A stretch of 28,404 nucleotides of DNA from CAYONM01 sp964405325. Lineage in GTDB: Bacteria > Planctomycetota > UBA11346. Shown here in pieces: positions 7,973-16,364 of this stretch. The stretch's first letter is position 1, and each line of letters opens with the position of its first letter. The notes under the pieces are model-generated. The model made no database searches. It was not told where the DNA came from and saw only the letters and a list, made by a program, of their open reading frames with translations. The DNA is taken from NCBI GenBank assembly GCA_964405325.1, contig CAYONM010000021.1:1-28404 (forward strand). Reading direction: 5' to 3'. A program made the translations under genes and the position numbers.

Positions 7973-10132
7973 TCAGCGCTGCAGCTGGAAGCGAGCGGCC
8001 TGCAGGTGTTCGGGCCGTGAGCTCTTGCCCACCAGCACAGTGAAGTCGCCGGGTTCCACCACCCGCTGAGCGTGTTCGTCGACCAGGGCCAGGGCGGTGA
8101 AGGGGATGCTCAGTTCGACGGTTTTCGTTTCCCCTGGGGCCAGATCCACGTGCTGGTAGGCGACCAGGGTCCGGTCCACCCAGGTGGCTGAGGTGACCTC
8201 GTCGCGCAGGTAGCACTGGACCAATTCGCGCATGGGCCGCTGGCCAACGTTGCGGATTTGGACCTGGACCTGGATATCGTCATTCCAGTTTGGTGCTGGA
8301 TTGACGACAGACGGGTTGTCGTAATGACATTCCGAATAATTCAGTCCCTCGCCAAAGGCGTAGAGCGGTTGCTGATCCATGTCCACATAGCGCGTGCCGT
8401 GTTGGCCGCGCACTTGATTGTAATAGATCGGCTGTTGGCCCACATGCTTGGGGATGCTGATCGGCAGCCGGCCCATGGCTTCGATGCGGCCGGCGATCAA
8501 TTCGGCAATGGCCTGGCCGCCGAGCATGCCAGGGTTGAAGCCCTCGATGATGGCGGCCACGTCGCGGAGCGCTGGCGGCAGGACCAGGGGTTTGGAATTG
8601 ATCAGGACCAGGATCACCGGGGTGCCAGTGGCAATGACGGCTTCTGCCAGGGCGACTTGGCCGCCGCACAGTTCCAGGGTGGCGCTGGAGCGGCCCTCGC
8701 CAGTGAGAGGGATGTCGTCACCGAGCACCAGTACCGCGATCTCGGCCGAGCGTGCCAGGGCCACGGCAGGTTGGCGCAGGTGGCTATCGTTGTCGTAGCA
8801 ATTATCGCTGCCCTGGGCGTAGACCACGTCGTCGAAAACCTGGCGGAGGCCGTCCAGCACGGTGATGACGCTGGCGCGGGGGTGACCGGCCTGGTTGCCG
8901 GCTTGGCCTGAGCCCAGGCTCCAGTCACCCAATTGCGCGCCGGGGTGATCGGCATTGGGACCGATCACGGCGAGGCGTCCGGTGTTGGTTGCATCCAGCG
9001 GCAGCAGGCGGCCCTGATTACGCAGCAAGACCAGGCTCTCGCGCGCTGCCTGCAGGGCGACGGCACGGTGCTCGCTGCTGCCGATGCGTGGATCTGCACT
9101 GCTGGCGCGGCGTGGATTTTCGAACAGGCCGAGTTTGAATTTCAGGCGCAGGACTCGGCGCACGGCATCATCAACCAGCTTGACGTCGAGCTGGTCGCGC
9201 TCCACCGCATCGATGATCCCCTGCCAGGCCTTGGGGGTGTTCATCATCAGATCGTTGCCGGCCTGGATCGCCTTGGTCGCGGCTTCGGCGTAGTCGGCAC
9301 AGACCCGCTGGTTTTCCACCAGATGCCCGACATTGTTCCAGTCGGTGACCAGGGTGCCGTTCCAGGCCCATTCGTCTTTCAACACCTCACGCAGCAGCCA
9401 GCGATTGCAGGTGGAGGGGACGCCATCGATGGCCTGATACCCGATCATGAAGGTGGCCGAGCCGGCCTTGGCTGCGGCCTCGAAGGGCGGCAGGAAGAAA
9501 CTGCGCAGCTGCCGGCGCGAGAGTTGGGCCTCGGACGCGTCGCGGCCGCCGAGGGTCTCCGAGTAGCCGGCATAGTGTTTGGTGCAGGCGGCGACCGCAT
9601 CGGGGTGGCTGAGATCGTCACCTTGGTAGCCACGGATCAGGGCGCTGGCCAACTCGCCGATCAGCCAGGGATCTTCGCCGAAGGTTTCGTCCACCCGTCC
9701 CCAGCGCAGATCGCGGGCGATGCAGCAGACCGGCGAGAAGGTCCAGGGCACGCCGCAGGCGCCCATTTCCACGGCGGTGATCCGGCCCATCTGCTGGACC
9801 AGTTCACGATTCCAGCTGCCGGCCAGGCCCAACTGGGTGGGAAAGATGGTGGCACCCGGCCAGAAGCTGTGGCCGTGGATGGCATCGACCCCGAACAGGA
9901 TGGGGATCGCCAGGCGGGTCTGCTGGTTGGCGTCGATGATCCGGTTGAGGTCCTCGCCCAGCACCTGCAGAAACGAACCGGGTTGTTTCTCGGCAACCTC
10001 CTGGAGCGGTTCGCAGCGGCCGTCCAGTTGGCACAGCTGGCCGGCTTTTTCGGCCAGGGTCATCCGCGCCAGCAGGTCGTCGAGGCGTTGTTCGATGGGC
10101 AGCGAGGGGTCGAGATAAGGTGTGCTGGTCAT
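7973..10132 (-). CDS. GH3 family glycoside hydrolase (beta-glucosidase-like)
   Basis: A 719-residue GH3 enzyme, predicted to remove terminal beta-linked sugars, most likely glucose. The N-terminal barrel has DAIHGHSFWPGATIFP, the RDLRWGRVDETFGED block, TKHYAGYS and the nucleophile motif LVTDWNN with Asp264. The second alpha/beta domain starts near RLAVIGPNADHPG, and a C-terminal Fn3-like domain follows (ALVDEHAQRVVEPGDFTVLVG). The start is ATG 10132, with GGAG 7 nt upstream; the open frame extends further, but that part is translated from the glucokinase gene and terminator. No signal peptide is present, so it acts in the cytosol, unlike periplasmic BglX. It follows the polyphosphate-glucokinase-like gene, but an intrinsic terminator lies between them. 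Exact specificity (glucosidase, xylosidase or other) cannot be fixed from sequence. Confidence 0.92.
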   Translation of the reverse strand: MTSTPYLDPSLPIEQRLDDLLARMTLAEKAGQLCQLDGRCEPLQEVAEKQPGSFLQVLGEDLNRIIDANQQTRLAIPILFGVDAIHGHSFWPGATIFPTQLGLAGSWNRELVQQMGRITAVEMGACGVPWTFSPVCCIARDLRWGRVDETFGEDPWLIGELASALIRGYQGDDLSHPDAVAACTKHYAGYSETLGGRDASEAQLSRRQLRSFFLPPFEAAAKAGSATFMIGYQAIDGVPSTCNRWLLREVLKDEWAWNGTLVTDWNNVGHLVENQRVCADYAEAATKAIQAGNDLMMNTPKAWQGIIDAVERDQLDVKLVDDAVRRVLRLKFKLGLFENPRRASSADPRIGSSEHRAVALQAARESLVLLRNQGRLLPLDATNTGRLAVIGPNADHPGAQLGDWSLGSGQAGNQAGHPRASVITVLDGLRQVFDDVVYAQGSDNCYDNDSHLRQPAVALARSAEIAVLVLGDDIPLTGEGRSSATLELCGGQVALAEAVIATGTPVILVLINSKPLVLPPALRDVAAIIEGFNPGMLGGQAIAELIAGRIEAMGRLPISIPKHVGQQPIYYNQVRGQHGTRYVDMDQQPLYAFGEGLNYSECHYDNPSVVNPAPNWNDDIQVQVQIRNVGQRPMRELVQCYLRDEVTSATWVDRTLVAYQHVDLAPGETKTVELSIPFTALALVDEHAQRVVEPGDFTVLVGKSSRPEHLQAARFQLQR

Positions 10133-10167
10133 GCAGGTTCTCCGTGCCGGAGAGGTTGCCGCGGCAT

Positions 10168-10198
10168 TAAAAAGCCGACAAGCGATCGCTTGTCGGCT
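10168..10198 (-). terminator. Intrinsic terminator between ppgK-like and GH3 genes
   Basis: On the minus strand a perfect stem (AGCCGACAAGC, GATC loop, GCTTGTCGGCT; 10198-10173) is followed directly by TTTTT (10172-10168). This is a textbook rho-independent terminator, 32 bp after the glucokinase stop and 35 bp before the GH3 start codon. GH3 expression then depends on read-through or on a promoter inside the glucokinase gene. Confidence 0.85.
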
Positions 10199-10230
10199 GA
10201 TTGGGACTGAAACTCGGATGTTGGCAGTGT

Positions 10231-10986
10231 CTATTCCGAGCAGGCCGCTGCTTCCTGCTCGGCGGCATAGGCGGCGGCGCCGATCATGCCGGCATGGTTG
10301 CGCAATTCGGCCGGGACGATGCGGAGTTTCGGGTCGAAAACGTGGGAATATTCTTTGAACTTCTTCGAGGCGCCGCCGCCGATCACGATCAGGTCCGGCC
10401 AGATCAGGCGGTCGAGTTCCAGCAAGTACTGGTTGAAGCGCTTGGCCCAGTCGACGCGGGAGAGCTTCAGGATTTTGCGGACGCGATCGGTGGCGAAAGC
10501 CTCGGCATCGGCGCCGTGGAGGATCAGATGTCCCAGCTCGGCATTGGGCCAAAGCTGGCCGGCGGTAAACAGGGCCGTACCCAGGCCGGTGCCGACGGTG
10601 ACCAGGGCGACGGTGCCGCGTTCCTCGCGGGCAGCGCCGTAGTGCAGCTCGGCTACGCCAGCGGCGTCGGCGTCGTTGAGCACCCAGGTGGGGCAGCTGC
10701 TGTGTTGTTCGGTCAGATCGGGAAAGTCGACGCCCAGCCAGCTGTCATCGACATTGGCCGAGGTACGGATCCGGCCTTGGCGAATCACGCCTGGAAAGCC
10801 GGCGCCGATTGGGCCATGCCAGTCGAAGTGCTTGGCGATCTCGCTGATCACAGCGGCAACGGCCGGGGGCGTCGAAGGCTTGGGGGTGAGGAGGCGATGC
10901 CGTTCGCCGCGCAGTTCGCCAGTCTGGGTATCGATGACTGCGCCTTTGATGCCCGAGCCACCGATGTCGATACCCAACACGTCCAT
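10231..10986 (-). CDS. ppgK: ROK-family polyphosphate-glucokinase-like enzyme
   Basis: The 251-residue protein has the compact layout of polyphosphate glucokinases within the ROK family. It shows DVLGIDIGGSGIKGAVID at the N-terminus, GAGFPGVI, the catalytic-base segment VLNDADAAG (D105), VTVGTGLGTALF followed by LWPNAELGHL, and LIVIGGGASKK. The Zn-binding Cys cluster of many ROK glucokinases is absent, as in PpgK. The enzyme would make glucose 6-phosphate in the cytosol, using polyphosphate and possibly ATP; donor preference is inferred from similarity. ATG 10986 is chosen because GGAG lies 7 nt upstream; ATG 11007 would add seven residues. With the downstream GH3 enzyme it forms a plausible pair in which released glucose is trapped as glucose 6-phosphate. 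It ends just before an intrinsic terminator. Confidence 0.85.
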   Translation of the reverse strand: MDVLGIDIGGSGIKGAVIDTQTGELRGERHRLLTPKPSTPPAVAAVISEIAKHFDWHGPIGAGFPGVIRQGRIRTSANVDDSWLGVDFPDLTEQHSSCPTWVLNDADAAGVAELHYGAAREERGTVALVTVGTGLGTALFTAGQLWPNAELGHLILHGADAEAFATDRVRKILKLSRVDWAKRFNQYLLELDRLIWPDLIVIGGGASKKFKEYSHVFDPKLRIVPAELRNHAGMIGAAAYAAEQEAAACSE

Positions 10987-11187
10987 GGTCTGTCTCCGGG
11001 TTGGCATGCTGTGAGCGTAAACGGTGTTGTCACGTGGTGATTGGTGGTGAAAGCGGCTGGATCAGGCCAGGGCGAGTCAAAGCTCTGAGGTCGGCAGTTC
11101 TCAGTATCCAAAGGCTTGGTGGTTTTTGGGAACGACTGGCCGCCGTGCAGTAGCGCTTGATGAGACTGACGACTGCAGGCAGCACGA

Positions 11188-13416
11188 TTATTTCCCATCG
11201 CTTTCAATCTGGCGCAAAGCGCGGTCGATGACCTGTTTCAGGGTCTCCCGGCGGAAGGGTTTGGCCAGGCGGCCCATGATGTTGGGGTGGTCCATGCTAC
11301 TGCTCCCCAGGTGGCCGCTGACCACGATGATGGGTAGTTCGGGGCGTTGTTCGGCCAGGATGTTGATCACGGTGTGGCCGTCGGTGCGCGGCAGGTTCAG
11401 ATCCAGCAGAATCAGCTGCGGTGCGGGTTCCTGCCGCAGGCGTTCCAGGGCTTCCGTGCCATCCGCAGCCACCTCCACCACATGGCCCAGTTCGCGCACC
11501 TGGCTAGCCAGGATGTCGCGCAGGATGTCTTCGTCTTCCACCACCAGGACTCGACTGATAGCGGGACGCTGGCTACTGGAGGAGCCGGAGCTGGTTTCGC
11601 TGAGTTCAGGCAGCACGGGCAGGCGGATCACGAAGGAGCTGCCCTGGCCCACCTTGCTGTCGACGGTGATCGTGCCGCCCAGGTCCTGGACGATGCGTCG
11701 GACCGTGGTCAGGCCCAGGCCGCTGCCGTGGGCATCGCCCTTGGTGCTGAACAGGGGGTCGAAGATGCGGCCGATCATCGCCGCCGAGATGCCAACGCCG
11801 GTGTCGCTCACGGTCAGGCAGCACAGGGGCGGTTCGTTGGCGTGCAGAATCTCGGCATCGGTGGTCAGTACCCGGATGCTGCCGCCATCGGGCATGGCGT
11901 CGCGGGCGTTGACGCAGAGGTTGGTCAGCAGCGTGGTCAGGTCGCTGGGATCGGCGCGCAGCTGGTGCTGGTTGGCCAGCAGGCTGGTGCTGACGGTGAT
12001 GCGTCGGTCGAAGGTGCGGCGCAGCATGTCGATGGTGTCGCTGACCGTCTCATGTAGATCGATTCGGGTGACGCTGCCATCGTGTTGCTGCTGGCCGCGC
12101 ACCAGGCTCTGCAGGCGCTGGTTCAGGCTGTTGGCCCGGTCGGCGGTCTGCAGGATGGCCTGCACATGCCGACGCGGTCGGCTTTGGTCATCAGTCATTT
12201 GTTTCAGCACGTACTCGCCGTTGGAGACCACGCTGGCCAGCAGATTGTTGAATTCTCGCGCCAGATCGCCGGCCATCTCGGCCACCGCGCCGTGTTGTTG
12301 CGCCTGGCGCAGTTCCTGGCCCAAGCGCTCCTCGGCGGTGATGTCGCGCAGAATGTAGATGCGGCCATCCAGTCGGCCATCGGGCAGATTCACATCCCCC
12401 ACGTGCAATTCCAGGCTGCGCATCTCATCGGCCACATTACGCATGCGCCAGCGACAGCAGCCGTCTTCCAAACGGTTGATGGGCTTGGCTTCGCCGCCTT
12501 CGTTCAACCCGAACAGGGCTGGGAAGGGCCGGCCGGCGGCCTCGGTCAAGGCAAAGCCGCACAGTTGCTCAGCGGCCCGGTTCAGGGTCAGAATCACCCC
12601 CTTGGGGTCGCACAGCACCACCGCATCCACCTGCGCTTCCAGCAAGCTGCGCCAGTGCGAGCGCACGAAGCCGATGTGGTCGCGCAGGCCCTGTTGTTCC
12701 TGCAGCAGCAGTTCCCAGGCGCTCAGCTCGTCGCGGCCACGCCCGCCGCTGGCGATCAGCAGCTGATGCCCGCGATGCTGCAGCCGCTTCAGCGCTACCC
12801 CCAGGCTGGCCAGATGCGCCAGCAGCACGGTGCTGACCAGTAGCAGCGCATCCGCTTCCAGCAGTAGCGCATAGCGCAAAGCCAGCAGGATGCCGGCCGC
12901 ACCGGCAATGGTGGTAATGGCCAAGCGCGAGCCCAATCCCGGCAGTTTGATGGGAAAGCGCCCCGGCGCGATGGCATCACCCCGGTCCAGCAGCACCAGG
13001 AAGAGCTCCGGCAGAAACAGGGCGGTCAGGGTTCCGATCAGCAGCACGCGCGCCACCAGAGGCAACTCCGGCAGCAGTGCCACGCACAGCAACACATGCG
13101 CCAGAAAGGCCGCCAGTGGCGCCACCACCGGCACCACCGCCAGTGGCCGTCGTCGCCGCCAAGCCGGTCGCAGCGGATTGCCACCCAGCCGGCTCAGGCC
13201 CCAGGCCGCCACACAGCCCAGGCAGGTGCTCAGCAGGATCCAGCCCAATGCTGTTGTCAGCCCCGTCGGCCACGGCGGCACCACCACCCGCAGCCACACC
13301 GCGCCCAGCGCACTGCCGCACCAGGCCATCAGCAGATCCCGATACACCAGATCGCGCTCGGTCGGCAGCTCCAAAGCAGGCATCATGATACTGGACATCG
13401 CCCCATTAACTGGCAT
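11188..13416 (-). CDS. Hybrid sensor kinase/receiver lacking the usual phospho-His
   Basis: Up to 742 residues. The first ~210 are hydrophobic, with about six membrane helices. A PAS domain covers ~250-350 (DAVVLCDPKGVILTLNRAAEQLCGF). The dimerisation segment at ~365-440 reads EMAGDLAREFNNLL, where this kinase type normally has A-H-D/E-F-N-N. Here the His position is Arg387 (codon at 12258-12256). The ATPase domain is intact: NLCVNARDAMPDGG, DTGVGI and GSGLGL. The receiver at ~620-740 has the acidic pocket VVEDED, phosphoacceptor Asp672 (LLDLNLP) and the KPF lysine. It may therefore bind ATP without autophosphorylating normally. The start is uncertain: ATG 13416, 13398, 13386 or 13383, all with poor ribosome-binding sites. 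No separate regulator or partner kinase lies beside it. Confidence 0.9.
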   Translation of the reverse strand: MPVNGAMSSIMMPALELPTERDLVYRDLLMAWCGSALGAVWLRVVVPPWPTGLTTALGWILLSTCLGCVAAWGLSRLGGNPLRPAWRRRRPLAVVPVVAPLAAFLAHVLLCVALLPELPLVARVLLIGTLTALFLPELFLVLLDRGDAIAPGRFPIKLPGLGSRLAITTIAGAAGILLALRYALLLEADALLLVSTVLLAHLASLGVALKRLQHRGHQLLIASGGRGRDELSAWELLLQEQQGLRDHIGFVRSHWRSLLEAQVDAVVLCDPKGVILTLNRAAEQLCGFALTEAAGRPFPALFGLNEGGEAKPINRLEDGCCRWRMRNVADEMRSLELHVGDVNLPDGRLDGRIYILRDITAEERLGQELRQAQQHGAVAEMAGDLAREFNNLLASVVSNGEYVLKQMTDDQSRPRRHVQAILQTADRANSLNQRLQSLVRGQQQHDGSVTRIDLHETVSDTIDMLRRTFDRRITVSTSLLANQHQLRADPSDLTTLLTNLCVNARDAMPDGGSIRVLTTDAEILHANEPPLCCLTVSDTGVGISAAMIGRIFDPLFSTKGDAHGSGLGLTTVRRIVQDLGGTITVDSKVGQGSSFVIRLPVLPELSETSSGSSSSQRPAISRVLVVEDEDILRDILASQVRELGHVVEVAADGTEALERLRQEPAPQLILLDLNLPRTDGHTVINILAEQRPELPIIVVSGHLGSSSMDHPNIMGRLAKPFRRETLKQVIDRALRQIESDGK

Positions 13417-13506
13417 CTGAACGCCGCTTGCACAAGAGCGGGCTCAGGTCCTGCCGTGGGCCCGGTGCGCAAGGCTTGTTGCAGGACGGGGGACGGGGTG
13501 ACGTCG

Positions 13507-13543
13507 TCAAACCAAACACCCCAGGCTGGTGGGGCCTGGGGTG
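13507..13543 (-). terminator. Intrinsic terminator ending the pseudopilin operon
   Basis: On the minus strand a perfect 10-bp stem (CACCCCAGGC with GCCTGGGGTG, 13543-13517, 7-nt loop) is followed by the T-rich stretch TTTGGTTTGA. It lies 26 bp after the stop codon of the SUMF1-domain gene and separates the operon from the hybrid kinase gene. Confidence 0.7.
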
Positions 13544-13568
13544 CGCAGATGCTGGCATGGTGTGTGGC

Positions 13569-16298
13569 TCAGGGGTGGTGCGGGACGATGAACCGGAAGC
13601 CGACGTCATCGTAGCCAAATGAGGAGCCGACGGATATGGTTTGGCCCTTGTACTTCAAGGATATCAAATCGTAGCTGGTGGCACTGCTATCGACAGCATA
13701 ATCCATAGCCCAAGAAGAACTTTCCGGTTTGAAGATCTGCAGTTGTTCGATCTCATACATTCTCTCCAGTCTGGGGTATTGAACGCCCCGCCCCTGCCGT
13801 CGGAATTCAGCTGCAGACGACCGCGTCTCCCATTGCGGGGTGCGCCACGATCCCCCCATGACGAAATGGCATGCTTGTCCAGATGGTGCCGCCGGGATCC
13901 AATCGCTGGACGAATTCGGATTGACCCATTCGGCGACATTGCCGGACATGTTGGCCAGTCCCCAGCGATTGGGTGTGATTTCTTGTAGTCCAAATTCATA
14001 GCCGGGAAAGCCGAGTTGGGTAAATGACGCATGAGATCCTGTGTAATTCCAAAAGCGACTGGCGAGATCTGGAGGTAAATGGTCAGCCAGACCATCACCA
14101 TCCGAATCCACCATATCGACTAGGTCCTTCGTCAAATAGTTGTTGAGCGTCTTCCACAGATGCTTGTCGCGATGATAGTATAAGTTCACAAAGAAGGTGC
14201 AGGTCTCAAGGGTGATTTTTGACAGTTTCCCATCGCCTGTTTGAATGTTGCCACGGAACGTCCCCCATTTGTCTTTAAGCTCATTGCCAATGGCATTGGC
14301 TGCGTCCTTGATGTAGGCCTGTGCATTGGGGTCTATACTGATGCCACCGCCACCGTTACTGCGAAGGGCATAGGGGAGCATGGTGGAGTATTGGAGTAAT
14401 TTTTCTATTTCAGCGGAACTGCTACATATCGTTTCGTCCGAATTCGTGGAAAGCGGCAGTGTTTGCCGAATAGTGGGAAGTGTGTTGCGGGATTGGATCA
14501 CATAGCGCTCACACCGGGGCCAGTCATACAGCGGGAGGGTGCTGCTCGAGGCGTTTCGACTACGTGAGCAAAGAGCGTAGATATAGGAGGGAGTACTGCT
14601 GCCTGGATTCAGGTTCAGGCGGACATACAGGTTGACATCGCGATCAAAGGGGTCTGGCCAGGGGGTGAATCCGGAAGCGCTGGTCAGGTTGACGTGGTCG
14701 GGATCGTCGGGATGGGTGTAGACATCGTGGATAGGTAGGTAGGTCATCAAAACGGCTTTGTAGGTGACGCCATCGATGACGAGGTAATTGCCGTGAATAT
14801 CCTCGACGAATGCCGTTTTATCATCGTAGGATCGCTTGCTTTTCCTGGTGTAAGTGTTGTTGCTTTTGATATTTGCATTGCTCAAGTAGATGCTGTTATA
14901 CTTGCTGGAGGTGCTGTCCTGTTCGGTGGATTGCCAAAGATAATACTCGCTGCCATGCGGGACGCTGGGATCGACCACAAAGGCTCCCGACGCCGTTTTG
15001 CGAAAACGCATGGGAATGCCGACATGGTCTCCTCGCATGTCGGTCACGAATTGCCGGACGTGCTGCTTGTCGTAGTGAACTGAGGGCTTTCCATACGCAG
15101 GTGCCGTACCGATGGCGAAGTAGTCATGCAAAACCAGGGTGTAGCCCAGGAATACGGTGGCTTGAGTGATTGGTGTGTGACCATCAAAGTCGTTTTTGCG
15201 ATCTGGATTGGTTTGGATGTCGGTCCAGTATGATGAATCGTTGATCAGTTGCATCACTTCTGTTTCTTGCAGGCTGATAATCGTGTTGATATTATTGCCG
15301 TTATCGCCGAGATCGCCAAAGTTACTCTTGAGGTCCGTGACTTTGGGTGGCTTCCGGGCCTTTCCCTTTTTGGCTGGACAGGCAAACCAGATTGGCTGCA
15401 CCAGTCGGCTTTCCTGTTTGGGATAGGTGTTGTTGTACGGTCGGGTCTCCACCTGCATAAGGGCGCTATTCGTGCTCATGTTCGGGTGCCACAGACTACC
15501 GGTTTGTATTGGTCGGATGATATAATCCGGCGAACCGGGGGTGGATCCCATCTCATAGGGAAGAACGGTGCCTGCGCGGCAGGCATAGGTCCACTCGGCT
15601 CGCGTCGGTAAACGAGCGGCAACCGGGCTGCCGTGGTTCGTGGTGATCTTGGTGAGGAAGGTATTGACATTATTCCAGCTGACGCTGTCGACCGGCTTGG
15701 ATGTCCCGGCGGTAACGATCGCACTGTCCTCCGCAAAATAGGAGGGATTGGATGTCATGATATCTTTCCAGATGGTCTGATCGATCTCCTTTTCACACAT
15801 CCAGAAGCCGGCCCATGAATTGGGGGCAGTGGCACCGCTTGGCAGTGTGGTGAAGAGTCCGCCGGTACTCGATGTGACCGACCACGGTTCCAGGATCGAG
15901 GCATCCGGCAGGAAGCTGAACGACGGTGTGCCGTTGGACCAGATTCCACCGCCTGCTGCGTAGGTAAGGAGTTGCTTGACGTTCGGTAGCCTTTTGCCCA
16001 AGACTACACCGGTCCCAAATGGTTGGTTAATGAAGCTCGAGACCGGAATATAGCGCATGATCAGGCTATGACTGCTGCTCAGGGTCACGGTGGCGCGATA
16101 GCCGTAGGCGTCCTTGACGACTTCTTCGCCAGTTGCGCCGTTGGGATGCTGGTACCAGCTTGGCCAGGGTACGGTAAAGCCAGCTGCATCGGTTGCGCCA
16201 GCGGCGTTAAAGACTTCCTCAGGTGGAATGCTGACCGACCAGGCTTGGTTGCAGCTCAGCAGAACTACGATCAGATAGGTCAGGTTCAGTAGACGCAT
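13569..16298 (-). CDS. Secreted protein with a split SUMF1 domain
   Basis: 909 residues with a clear signal peptide (MRLLNLTYLIVVLLSCNQAW) and a strong AAAGGAG 6 nt before ATG 16298. The first half of a SUMF1/FGE fold occupies ~160-250: FWMCEKEIDQTIWKDIM, PVDSVSWNNVNTF, ARLPTRAEWTYACRAGT. The second half occupies ~775-905: NRWGLANMSGNVAEW, MGGSW and DDVGFRFIV. Between them lie about 515 residues of unrecognised sequence, including a DSDGDGLADHLP calcium-loop-like motif (~728). The catalytic Cys pair of true formylglycine-generating enzymes is not seen, so sulfatase activation is unlikely. The gene closes the pseudopilin operon, 66 bp after the K-like gene, and appears visibly richer in A+T than its neighbours. 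It may be a pseudopilus-associated adhesin or exported cargo; that is inference from position. Confidence 0.85.
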   Translation of the reverse strand: MRLLNLTYLIVVLLSCNQAWSVSIPPEEVFNAAGATDAAGFTVPWPSWYQHPNGATGEEVVKDAYGYRATVTLSSSHSLIMRYIPVSSFINQPFGTGVVLGKRLPNVKQLLTYAAGGGIWSNGTPSFSFLPDASILEPWSVTSSTGGLFTTLPSGATAPNSWAGFWMCEKEIDQTIWKDIMTSNPSYFAEDSAIVTAGTSKPVDSVSWNNVNTFLTKITTNHGSPVAARLPTRAEWTYACRAGTVLPYEMGSTPGSPDYIIRPIQTGSLWHPNMSTNSALMQVETRPYNNTYPKQESRLVQPIWFACPAKKGKARKPPKVTDLKSNFGDLGDNGNNINTIISLQETEVMQLINDSSYWTDIQTNPDRKNDFDGHTPITQATVFLGYTLVLHDYFAIGTAPAYGKPSVHYDKQHVRQFVTDMRGDHVGIPMRFRKTASGAFVVDPSVPHGSEYYLWQSTEQDSTSSKYNSIYLSNANIKSNNTYTRKSKRSYDDKTAFVEDIHGNYLVIDGVTYKAVLMTYLPIHDVYTHPDDPDHVNLTSASGFTPWPDPFDRDVNLYVRLNLNPGSSTPSYIYALCSRSRNASSSTLPLYDWPRCERYVIQSRNTLPTIRQTLPLSTNSDETICSSSAEIEKLLQYSTMLPYALRSNGGGGISIDPNAQAYIKDAANAIGNELKDKWGTFRGNIQTGDGKLSKITLETCTFFVNLYYHRDKHLWKTLNNYLTKDLVDMVDSDGDGLADHLPPDLASRFWNYTGSHASFTQLGFPGYEFGLQEITPNRWGLANMSGNVAEWVNPNSSSDWIPAAPSGQACHFVMGGSWRTPQWETRSSAAEFRRQGRGVQYPRLERMYEIEQLQIFKPESSSWAMDYAVDSSATSYDLISLKYKGQTISVGSSFGYDDVGFRFIVPHHP

Positions 16299-16364
16299 GA
16301 TAGGCTCCTTTCCGTTTCGGGCTGGTTGGTTCGGTGAATGTGATAATCACCCATGCAGCCACGC

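Noticed and set aside
8933..10210. Long plus-strand open frame (about 425 codons) opposite the GH3 gene
   Set aside because: Its composition is typical of an antisense shadow, and the minus strand encodes an unmistakable GH3 enzyme.
10133..10552. N-terminal extension of the GH3 protein to about 859 residues
   Set aside because: The extra part is translated out of frame from the glucokinase gene and across its terminator; ATG 10132 has a good ribosome-binding site.
13569..16298. Diversity-generating retroelement target, because of the C-type-lectin-like SUMF1 fold
   Set aside because: No reverse transcriptase, template repeat or adenine-biased variable repeat was seen in the window.
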